Shown: in pieces, positions 27,215 to 33,903 of the stretch
How positions within the stretch are numbered: position 1 is the stretch's first letter
How the letters are laid out: every line of letters begins with the position of its first letter
Source: Heyndrickxia sporothermodurans
Lineage (GTDB): Bacteria > Bacillota > Bacilli > Bacillales > Bacillaceae_C
NCBI GenBank assembly: GCA_016756695.1
Contig: CP066701.1
Coordinates: 1,376,001 to 1,440,000 of the forward strand
DNA length: 64,000 nucleotides
Direction: 5' to 3'
Notes under the pieces: generated by a model
What the model saw: only the letters and a program-made list of their open reading frames with translations
Database searches by the model: none
What the model was told of the DNA's origin: nothing
Program-made: the position numbers and the translations under genes

Positions 27215-28055
27215 AATTTAATGAATCTAATACAACTTGATGAATTTGATTAACCATTTCGTCTAATGTCTGCTTACTTGTATTAAACGCATATTTGTCG
27301 ACTATATAGGGATTATATTGTCTAACTTCATCCACAGAAACCTCATGCCAGATTGGAAGAATAATCACTCTTTTCTCATTGATTTCTCTATTTAAAAAGC
27401 TTTTAAATTCATATTGTGACCAACCGCTTTCAATAAAGTTTTGGGATAAGAAAATTATAACAAACCTCGAATTTAATATTCCCATATTCATCATATCCGT
27501 TTGACTCTGTCCTATTTTAAATACCTTGACATCTTCAAAAACTTTCAACCCTTTATTACTAAGCTTCTCCGATAACTCCGAAACAAAAATATCTTTATCG
27601 AGGCTAGAATGTGATAGGAATACATCAAACTCTATTATTTCTTTATCTTTAACTGAATCTTTAATATCTAATGAGAGTTCATTTAATTTTTCTGACATCT
27701 CAGAATAATTGTTTAAATATTCTAAATTTGTACTCGATTGTGATTCCATTGATTTTAGCATGGTTTTAAATTGCTTTTCCTGCTCTTTTGCTAGTCGACC
27801 TTTATACCTATTCATTCCTTCAGTATTTTTACGTATCTGTTCAACAAGCGATGTAATATCTTTGTCTTGTTTCAATAAATCTTTATTATATTTCCCCATT
27901 TTCTGAATATCCATTTTTGTTTTATTTCTTTTATTTGAAAGTTTTATAAGCTTATCCGCTAATGAATCTCTTTTCTTTCTAGCATCTGTCAATTTCTTTT
28001 GAAGTTGAATGTCTTTTTCTGTAAGCCTTTTTAAATTAGTTTCATTTATCCCCAT
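27213..28055 (-). CDS. Coiled-coil TIR-domain protein
   Basis: 280 aa. Residues 1-135 are charged heptad-like helices (long coiled coil), and 141-270 a TIR domain: EFDVFLSHSSLDKD, KVFEDVKVFKIGQS, and WSQYEF with the presumed catalytic Glu216. Bacterial TIR domains hydrolyse or cyclise NAD in abortive defence, usually after activation by oligomerisation. It is the first gene inside the left SCC end and has no obvious sensor partner, so the coiled coil may itself oligomerise or sense. Start at 28055 has GAGGGTG upstream. Confidence 0.85.
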   Translation of the reverse strand: MGINETNLKRLTEKDIQLQKKLTDARKKRDSLADKLIKLSNKRNKTKMDIQKMGKYNKDLLKQDKDITSLVEQIRKNTEGMNRYKGRLAKEQEKQFKTMLKSMESQSSTNLEYLNNYSEMSEKLNELSLDIKDSVKDKEIIEFDVFLSHSSLDKDIFVSELSEKLSNKGLKVFEDVKVFKIGQSQTDMMNMGILNSRFVIIFLSQNFIESGWSQYEFKSFLNREINEKRVIILPIWHEVSVDEVRQYNPYIVDKYAFNTSKQTLDEMVNQIHQVVLDSLN

Positions 28056-28150
28056 AAATACACCCTCTTAGATATAATAAAAAACATAAAACAAACATAC
28101 GTTTCCATTTTACAATATAAGAGAATTTTTTTCAATTTTCTATAATTCCT

Positions 28151-28225
28151 TCATCTTCTCTGCGAAACATCTGACACTAAACTAGTAACTAGCCCAACTA
28201 ATGTACCCAATACAAAATAAGGCAT
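28151..28225 (-). CDS. Hydrophobic micropeptide, 24 aa
   Basis: Reads MPYFVLGTLVGLVTSLV followed by a charged tail ending QRR. A purine-rich GGGAGAGAGG lies just before the ATG; an in-frame upstream ATG would add six residues. One membrane helix with a basic C-terminus. A paralogue with the pattern PYFxLGTxVGxV is at 30779-30850 in the same element. It could be a small membrane regulator or type I toxin-like peptide. Codon-level conservation between the copies is the main support. Confidence 0.55.
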   Translation of the reverse strand: MPYFVLGTLVGLVTSLVSDVSQRR

Positions 28226-28256
28226 ATCCCTCTCTCCCTTCATTTTAAGTACCTAA

Positions 28257-28290
28257 ATAAAAAAGAGAATAGCTTTTATCAGCCATTCTC
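28257..28290 (-). terminator. Terminator upstream of micropeptide, downstream of small membrane gene
   Basis: GAGAAT (28265-28270) and ATTCTC (28285-28290), with AGCTTTTATCAGCC extending the stem. On the minus strand a T-run (A6 at 28258-28264) follows, so it ends transcripts of 28312-28717. Confidence 0.75.
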
Positions 28291-28311
28291 ACATTGGTTG
28301 TTATTTCTGTA

Positions 28312-28482
28312 CTAACTTCTTTGTTTCTTCCTGATAAAATATATTATGATTAAGATTACCCATGTAACTGGACTGAAAATAATCATTATCGCTAATCTTA
28401 TTATTACAATCCCGAAAGTTCCGAGAAATGCAACGATTAGTAAGAGTAATATCAGAATCAAAGCTAACCATAATTTCTTCAT
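28312..28482 (-). CDS. Small membrane protein, 56 aa
   Basis: ATG at 28482 with GAGGAATTGT upstream. Almost entirely hydrophobic: two helices (LALILILLLLIVAFLGTFGI and IIFSPVTWVILIIIYFI) and a basic tail RKKQRS. Lies 19 bp after the gene at 28502-28717 in the same direction and shares its terminator. Family unknown. Confidence 0.6.
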   Translation of the reverse strand: MKKLWLALILILLLLIVAFLGTFGIVIIRLAIMIIFSPVTWVILIIIYFIRKKQRS

Positions 28483-28501
28483 ATACAATTCCTCATATAG
28501 C

Positions 28502-28717
28502 TTATCCCACTATAATTTTCTTTACCATAAAAATAAATGCTATTATTATGCCCACAAACAAAGCTAATCCAAATAAAAAGCCGAATAAGGCTAATGCAAT
28601 AACAGATAGGAAAGTAGCTATTGTCCATACAATGAAGAAGGTAACAATTCCTCCACCAACATTCCTTACTAATATCCACGCAATTATAAGACCTGCAATT
28701 AAACCAAATACTTCCAA
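28502..28717 (-). CDS. Small membrane protein, 71 aa
   Basis: Two or three membrane helices rich in Gly, Ile and Val (LIAGLIIAWILV, IVTFFIVWTIATFLSVIALALFGFLFG, GIIIAFIFMV). GGAGGTCTTAGG precedes the ATG. It is followed closely by the 56-aa membrane protein. Not recognised; the pair could form a small membrane complex. Confidence 0.6.
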   Translation of the reverse strand: MEVFGLIAGLIIAWILVRNVGGGIVTFFIVWTIATFLSVIALALFGFLFGLALFVGIIIAFIFMVKKIIVG

Positions 28718-28777
28718 CCTAAGACCTCCACTAATTAATACATTTTGAAAAGTGTTTACAAACTATACTGCTCCTAT

Positions 28778-29224
28778 TTATCTAGCAAAATATTCACTAA
28801 TATGAAACGATGCTATCTCTCCTAATCTCGTTTCCTTCCAACGGAATTTCTCTATTAATGTTAGGTCATCAAATATAGTAGTTAATAAATCTGTAACTTC
28901 ATCTATCATGTAATGTTCGACGCTCATAATAACGTTTAGCTTCCAGTCACTAATATAAAAATGCCCATCGGACTCTAATGCTTCTTTTAAAATAGCCTTA
29001 AAATTATATGTCCAGGATTGACCATCAAGCGAATATAAAAGCATCCATCCTAATGCAATCCCCTTTCTAAATCCCTGTGGAACAAATTCGGGTCTTGATG
29101 GCAAGAAAGTAACTTGTCCAATTGGATGGCATACTATTCTCTCTTGTTCAAACTGTTCGCAAATATATTTTACTCCGCCTATTACAACAGCTTCTAGCTG
29201 TTTAACGGATTGTATTTCAATCAT
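28778..29224 (-). CDS. Hypothetical protein, 148 aa
   Basis: Soluble alpha/beta protein (VKYICEQFEQERIVCHPIGQVTFLPSRPEF, LESDGHFYISDWKLNVIM), no motif recognised. AAAGGAGGAGC is a strong ribosome site. It diverges from the small HTH gene at 29376, with GGTACG-containing dyads between them at about 29284-29340, so that HTH protein may regulate it. Confidence 0.6.
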   Translation of the reverse strand: MIEIQSVKQLEAVVIGGVKYICEQFEQERIVCHPIGQVTFLPSRPEFVPQGFRKGIALGWMLLYSLDGQSWTYNFKAILKEALESDGHFYISDWKLNVIMSVEHYMIDEVTDLLTTIFDDLTLIEKFRWKETRLGEIASFHISEYFAR

Positions 29225-29375
29225 TCTGCTCCTCCTTTAAACTTAATTAATATCTATAATTCTGATATTGATTTCTAGTACTTTCGGTACGCAATTAAGT
29301 ACCAGTTATATCCTAATAATATGGTACGTTTATACGTATAGTCAATAGACAAATAACCCATAAAGGATAATTGCT

Positions 29376-29600
29376 ATGCAAAAGAAAGTGACCGTTAAAA
29401 TAAAAGAACTAACTGAAAAGCATAATATTTCTATCCGTGAATTATCACGACTAACAGATATCCGTCATGCTACGCTAAGTGAACTTGCAAATGAAAAACG
29501 TCAAAATATCAATTTCGGTCATATTGAAAGAATTGCTGAAGCCTTTGACATTGAAGATATTAGAGAAATTATCGACTTTAAAATTAGTAAAAACAATTAA
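29376..29600 (+). CDS. Small Cro/C1-type regulator, 74 aa
   Basis: A single XRE helix-turn-helix (KIKELTEKHNISIRELSRLTDIRHATLSELANEKRQNI) with a short tail, as in phage and plasmid repressors. It is the only plus-strand gene in the left half of the SCC-like element and is divergent from a 148-aa hypothetical gene. Likely a local repressor. Confidence 0.8.
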   Translation: MQKKVTVKIKELTEKHNISIRELSRLTDIRHATLSELANEKRQNINFGHIERIAEAFDIEDIREIIDFKISKNN

Positions 29601-29734
29601 TAGATTGGGTTATTTATTCTTTAACGTCTCCTTAATTAATCCATAGGCAGATACACTAAAAGACATCGCCAGTTGCGAATTTTGCTCATCATAAACTCAT
29701 CCTTAAATTAATCTAATAATTATTGCTTTCAAAT

Positions 29735-30354
29735 TTAAATAAATACTTTCTTAGCTGTTTTTCCAATGATATTTGTCACAATTCCATCTACAGTTCCTCC
29801 AATAAAACCACCTATTAGAGGTACAGCTTTACCAAGGTTAACAACACCTTTTTCTCCGAACTTAGTGACTAGTCTAAAACCAACTGCTTTATTTATTGAT
29901 TTAATAATTTCCCCTGGTATTTTCTTGATAGCTTGGTAAGTGCAGTTCCTGCTTTAATTCCAGCCTGTTTTTAAAATATCTGAAGCTGACTGACCTGTTA
30001 AACAGACAAAGATGAATGTTTTTACTTGGTCATCTTTTAAATCATATCCTCTCATATGGGCAATTGCTCAATCGTTCTCATTTGTACATAAGTGACAGAA
30101 ACTATATTGGCTGGTATGGCTACTGGTAAAATAATCAATCCTCCTAAACCTGTTAAAAATCCACTCGTTGCAGATTTAGTATTCTGCCAGCGAACTAGAC
30201 TGTTAATAGCATTATCTGTGGAATCGCGCTTTGCCATAAAATTTTCAGCTAGTTCATAGGCTGTATCCGTTCCTGGTATCCCATTGATAGATTTTTCATA
30301 AGCCCAATCTAATAATTTTCCCACTTTACCTTCTGTTAATTGATTATCGGACAT
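29735..30354 (-). pseudogene. EcsC-family protein, frameshifted
   Basis: The N-terminal 97 residues (KVGKLLDWAYEKSINGIPGTDTAYELAENFM, TGLGGLIILPVAIPANIVSVTYVQMRTI) match EcsC proteins. The C-terminal part continues in other frames: RGYDLKDDQVKTFIFVCL, then GFRLVTKFGEKGVVNLGKAV and PLIGGFIGGTVDGIV, ending at 29735. At least two frameshifts lie near 30060 and 29930-29970. The ribosome site GGAGGAAG is intact. Either decayed or affected by sequencing errors. Confidence 0.75.
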
Positions 30355-30445
30355 AATCTTCCTCCTGCATAGGATAAATTTTCCAGTCCTATTTTAATAC
30401 AAAAGTTGGATGATAGGGTGGAGATTTTTTTAATAATATATTTTT

Positions 30446-30763
30446 TCAAACTTTAATAATAGCGTAGCAAAGCTGAATATCATCTGATTGCCTTATACCA
30501 ATTCGTAATACTATTATGCTTTTCAAACAAACTTCCTCCATAAATTCTAGTTCTATTTGGTTTCTAGTTAGTTCAGCTAATTCTTTTTCTGTTTCTAATA
30601 CCATCATCGCCTGACAGAAAGGGAGCGTAAATTCTTCTATATTTTCACCATTGCTTAGATATTCATATAGACCGTAAAATTCCTCCATTAGATACTGTAT
30701 CAAGTCATCATGAAGTTCTTTTTTAATTGATAATAACTCCATTTTATTTTGAATTCTTTTCAT
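30446..30763 (-). CDS. Hypothetical protein, 105 aa
   Basis: Acidic, helical, soluble (LHDDLIQYLMEEFYGLYEYLSNGENIEEF). CCGGAGGC precedes the ATG at 30763. It begins 15 bp after the micropeptide at 30779-30850 in the same direction, so they may share a transcript. No family recognised. Confidence 0.55.
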   Translation of the reverse strand: MKRIQNKMELLSIKKELHDDLIQYLMEEFYGLYEYLSNGENIEEFTLPFCQAMMVLETEKELAELTRNQIELEFMEEVCLKSIIVLRIGIRQSDDIQLCYAIIKV

Positions 30764-30778
30764 ATTCTTAGCCTCCGG

Positions 30779-30850
30779 TTACTTTTGAGTACGCTCTGTT
30801 ACCACACAGACAACAATTCCTACAACAGTTCCTAATAAGAAATATGGCAA
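30779..30850 (-). CDS. Hydrophobic micropeptide, 23 aa (paralogue of 28151-28225)
   Basis: Starts at a TTG (30850) preceded by AAGGTGG and reads PYFLLGTVVGIVVCVV followed by TERTQK. The pattern PYFxLGTxVGxV is shared with the 24-aa peptide at 28151-28225. One membrane helix and a polar, basic tail. Lies between two other small genes on the same strand. Function unknown; below the size limits of usual annotation. Confidence 0.55.
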   Translation of the reverse strand: MPYFLLGTVVGIVVCVVTERTQK

Positions 30851-30897
30851 TACAACCACCTTCTTCCAGTCTTTTAACCCCTTATTTTTAAATTCTT

Positions 30898-30996
30898 TTA
30901 AGCTCGCATTTTATCATCCATAAATCCCTTTTTAGCTATTGTATAAATAGTTAGTCCAAACATAACTCCTGCCTTAAATAAACTAATCGGTGACAT
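30898..30996 (-). CDS. Small protein, 32 aa
   Basis: ATG at 30996 with an excellent site, AAAGGAGGTGAGTGT, directly upstream. One amphipathic or membrane helix (LFKAGVMFGLTIYTIAKKGF) and a charged tail. It heads the group of short minus-strand genes 30996-30446. Not recognised. Confidence 0.55.
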   Translation of the reverse strand: MSPISLFKAGVMFGLTIYTIAKKGFMDDKMRA

Positions 30997-31114
30997 ACAC
31001 TCACCTCCTTTACGGTAAAATTACGCACGAAAAAAGAGACGAAAGCTCTTTTAAAGCCAACCTCTCTAATGTATAAACATAGTTAATTGTGCTACTGTTC
31101 TTCCTGCCGGATTT

Positions 31115-31405
31115 TTATATAAAACTAATAGGCTTAACAAGTTCACCATCTTTCAACAGACCAATTCCGATATCCTTCAAACCATGCTTATCCTGTAATA
31201 AGTACACAACGTTTGATGCACCGCCATCGTAGAAGAATACCCAACATGTTAGTTCTGGGCTATTTTCATCTGGAATAGTAGCCTTTACCGCTTCGTTGCT
31301 TATATCATCCACTGAAAGAGTTCTAACGTCCGCTTTCCATTCCTTCCGTGCTAAATGTGGGTGATGCTCCTCCATGTAATTCCTGAATACATTAATAATG
31401 CTCAT
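31115..31405 (-). CDS. Hypothetical protein, 96 aa
   Basis: Soluble, with an alpha/beta pattern (CWVFFYDGGASNVVYLLQDKHGLKDIGIGLLKDGELV). AAAGGAGC lies upstream of the ATG at 31405. It follows the large recombinase gene by 17 bp in the same direction and may be co-transcribed, although a hairpin lies at the recombinase 3' end. Unknown family. Confidence 0.6.
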   Translation of the reverse strand: MSIINVFRNYMEEHHPHLARKEWKADVRTLSVDDISNEAVKATIPDENSPELTCWVFFYDGGASNVVYLLQDKHGLKDIGIGLLKDGELVKPISFI

Positions 31406-31422
31406 AGGTTATTTGCTCCTTT

Positions 31423-33114
31423 TTATAGGTTAATTAAAATAGAAAAAGGGGGAGAGAACTCATCCGTAATAGATGAATCCTCTCCCCCTTTAAAGGTGAA
31501 GTGTTTTGCAACTTCTTTATTGAGTTGTATTTGTATCGTATCAATCTTTCGGTTCTCATTGATGGTGATTTGACGGATGAGCAGGTGCATCAGCCTTTTC
31601 CTCTGCTCTCTGGTCAATGACTCTTTATAGGCACTTTTGAAGTTCTGCATGACCTGTTTGACCATTAAAAAGTTTATGAGCTGTGTACCACCTTCCCCCA
31701 TTTGCAATTCAATTGGAGATAGTCTTTCTTCAAGTCGTTCCTTTTCTTCATTCAAAGTGGATAGTCGGTGCACAAGGTCTGCTTTTTGAATCAAATCATC
31801 TTCGTACAAACCAAGGACTTTCTCTTTCTTTTGTTGATTGGATTCTAGTGCCTTTTTCAAGGTCTCATATTCGTGTTGGAGCGGAGAAGAATCTCGTTCT
31901 TTCTTGTTATTAATACGTTCAACAATTTGCTCTATAAGCACATCACTAGTGGCTATGTTTGATAGCTTTTCAAGTACATAAGGGTCTGCATAATCCGTTC
32001 TTACTCCATTCGAGCGACAAACTGCTGAACCTTTATTCTTCCAAGCTCCACATACATAATACTCCAGAACCTTTTTTGTTCCGTCTTTGAGTGTATTTGT
32101 TGTCCTTCCAATCACCATTCCTGCACCACATGCAGGACACTTCATGATACCAGTGAGAGGGAACTCGCCGTCATGTATTCGATTAGGCTTGCCGCTTCTA
32201 CTCGCCATGATATTTTTTGCTTTTTCCCATGTTTCTTCTGAAATGATAGCTTCGTGCTGCCCCTTTTCAATTACAGGGTTAGGATTAATATTGTTTCTTC
32301 TCTTCTCGTTCCAATCTCTCCGGACATTGTAGCGAATAAATCCTGCATACAGGGGATTGCTTAGAATCGTTTTTACCCCGTTGATGGAGAAGTCTTTGTT
32401 CTTTTTTGTCCGGTGTCCTTCATTGTTGAGTTTGTTTGCGATGGATTTGTAGCCATTCCCCTCAACGTAAAGGTCAAATACCTTTCGAACCGTTTGAGCT
32501 TCTGTTGGATTAATCACAAGGGTAGATAGCTTTCTTTTACGATTCTCTCCTGGAACGCTTACGACATCATAACCAAGCACCTGACCGCCATTCCAGGAAC
32601 CTTCCTTTGCTCGTGCCAACATCCCCATTTTTACGTTTTGAGCGATATTGTCTCGTTCAAATTCAGCAATGACTGCTAACATACGAAACTGCATTTTTCC
32701 AGCAGGAGTTGCTGTTTCATAGTTTTCAGTATATGAGCGAAAAACAATATTTTTCCCTTCAAGTTCTTCAACAATATTAAGCAAATCTTTCGTCTTTCGA
32801 GAAAAACGATTCACCTTCCAAACAAGCACTAATTCAAAGTCTTTACTATTAGCATCATGCAGTAGTTGTTGTAAAGCAGGTCTACCTTTAATATTTTTTC
32901 CACTTTTACCTCTGTCCACGTATTCCTTATGAACAACGTAACCTTCTCGCTCGCACATTTCTCTCAGAACTCGTACCTGTTCGTCAATACTGTATCCTTC
33001 TTCTGCCTGTTCCAACGTGGAGACTCGGGCATAGATAGCTGCTCTTTTCTGTGTTCCAGTTCGGCTAAATTGGTCAAGCTGGTCGTGTAGCTGTCTCGCT
33101 GAGTTCGGCATCAT
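31423..33114 (-). CDS. Large serine recombinase (Ccr-like)
   Basis: About 563 aa from the ATG at 33114, with AAGGGGGTG upstream. The N-terminal resolvase domain carries YARVSTLEQ (catalytic Ser), KVNRFSR and AEFERDNI. A recombinase domain (GYKSIANKLNNEGHRTKKNKDFSINGVKTILSNPLYAGFI), a zinc ribbon (CPACGAGM, YYVCG, CRSNG) and a coiled-coil segment follow. Such enzymes integrate and excise SCC elements at rlmH. It overlaps the upstream short resolvase-like gene, as ccrA/ccrB pairs do. Size is near that of CcrC. Confidence 0.92.
   Translation of the reverse strand: MMPNSARQLHDQLDQFSRTGTQKRAAIYARVSTLEQAEEGYSIDEQVRVLREMCEREGYVVHKEYVDRGKSGKNIKGRPALQQLLHDANSKDFELVLVWKVNRFSRKTKDLLNIVEELEGKNIVFRSYTENYETATPAGKMQFRMLAVIAEFERDNIAQNVKMGMLARAKEGSWNGGQVLGYDVVSVPGENRKRKLSTLVINPTEAQTVRKVFDLYVEGNGYKSIANKLNNEGHRTKKNKDFSINGVKTILSNPLYAGFIRYNVRRDWNEKRRNNINPNPVIEKGQHEAIISEETWEKAKNIMASRSGKPNRIHDGEFPLTGIMKCPACGAGMVIGRTTNTLKDGTKKVLEYYVCGAWKNKGSAVCRSNGVRTDYADPYVLEKLSNIATSDVLIEQIVERINNKKERDSSPLQHEYETLKKALESNQQKKEKVLGLYEDDLIQKADLVHRLSTLNEEKERLEERLSPIELQMGEGGTQLINFLMVKQVMQNFKSAYKESLTREQRKRLMHLLIRQITINENRKIDTIQIQLNKEVAKHFTFKGGEDSSITDEFSPPFSILINL
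31445..31491 (-). terminator. Hairpin inside the 3' end of the recombinase gene
   Basis: AAAGGGGGAGAG (31445-31456) and CTCTCCCCCTTT (31480-31491) are perfect 12-bp arms lying within the last codons of the recombinase. Could be a terminator or an mRNA-stability element; also codes for a Ser/Pro-rich tail. Confidence 0.55.
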
Positions 33115-33637
33115 GTTCACCCCCTTTCTTGTTTTCATCTTCAATTAAACCTTCAATTAACCACCAAGCTACCTGCGACAAAGGAATTCCTTGCATGGCT
33201 GCTAATCTTAAGTGTCTCGTATTGAGTAATTTGCACATGTATTCAAACACCCTCAATCCTTCTTGTGTGGAAGTGTCGAAAGGTTCCGTTACTGAACAAA
33301 TCTCCACACCATATCTTGCAAGCTCTCTTTCTATTTGTTGAAGCTCTTCCCCATCAGGAGAAAGTGTAAATACATCCCAAACAACAACTACCCCGAACAA
33401 GCCTTTAGCAGCATCCTCCAATATTCGCTTCAAAACATTTCTTCTTTTCCCGTGAGATTCCGAGCTTGGTTCCCAGTAGACTCTACTGACTTGATATCCA
33501 GCCCGCTCACACTTGTCTTTTAAGACCTGAACGTCTCGATGAATTCTGTACCCCTCGGGTTGGGTCCACGATGTATTTCTTGTGTAAATTACTATCTTGT
33601 CTTGGTTCTGCTGTGCAGTTTCATCTCTACTTATCAT
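33074..33637 (-). CDS. Resolvase-domain protein lacking catalytic residues
   Basis: 187 aa. It aligns by eye to the N-terminal domain of the neighbouring recombinase: IVIYTRNTS against AAIYARVST, LKDKCERAGYQVSRVY against LREMCEREGYVVHKEY, and VVVWDVFTLSP against LVWKVNRFSR. The catalytic serine position and the Arg-rich active-site loop are not conserved, and there is no DNA-binding or zinc domain. It overlaps the recombinase by 41 bp, so they are co-translated. I infer a non-catalytic partner, perhaps a directionality or subunit-control factor. Confidence 0.75.
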   Translation of the reverse strand: MISRDETAQQNQDKIVIYTRNTSWTQPEGYRIHRDVQVLKDKCERAGYQVSRVYWEPSSESHGKRRNVLKRILEDAAKGLFGVVVVWDVFTLSPDGEELQQIERELARYGVEICSVTEPFDTSTQEGLRVFEYMCKLLNTRHLRLAAMQGIPLSQVAWWLIEGLIEDENKKGGEHDAELSETATRPA

Positions 33638-33743
33638 TGGAATCTCCTCCTTTGGGGTGTTTTGTAAGGTATTCTGTGACCATTTCTGCTAACATGTCTA
33701 AAAGATTTTGATATTCGTAGATAGAACCTTCTTTTTCGTTCAT
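33627..33743 (-). CDS. Small acidic protein, 38 aa
   Basis: ATG at 33743 with GAGGAGAGC upstream. Helical, acidic (EYQNLLDMLAEMVTEYL). It overlaps the start of the resolvase-like gene by 11 bp, so it is part of the recombination operon. Not recognised; too short for common annotation thresholds. Confidence 0.6.
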   Translation of the reverse strand: MNEKEGSIYEYQNLLDMLAEMVTEYLTKHPKGGDSNDK

Positions 33744-33802
33744 GGCAAGCTCTCCTCGTCGTAGTAATAATATATATTTCATTTTGCATATGATTTTAGG
33801 AA

Positions 33803-33903
33803 AGGGGGAGGGGTGGGGAGTAAAATGGATACTTTACATATTTATTGCTCCCTTTATCCTTTCCCTTACCAGAATTTTTGTTTTTGTACTCCCCCTCCCC
33901 CCT
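33803..33903. repeat. G-rich inverted repeat between helicase and recombinase genes
   Basis: AGGGGGAGGGGTGGGGAGTA (33803-33822) faces TACTCCCCCTCCCCCCT (33887-33903). The G-tracts could also form a quadruplex. The right arm overlaps the helicase stop codon. The site may be a terminator, or a replication or recombination signal of the element. Confidence 0.55.
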
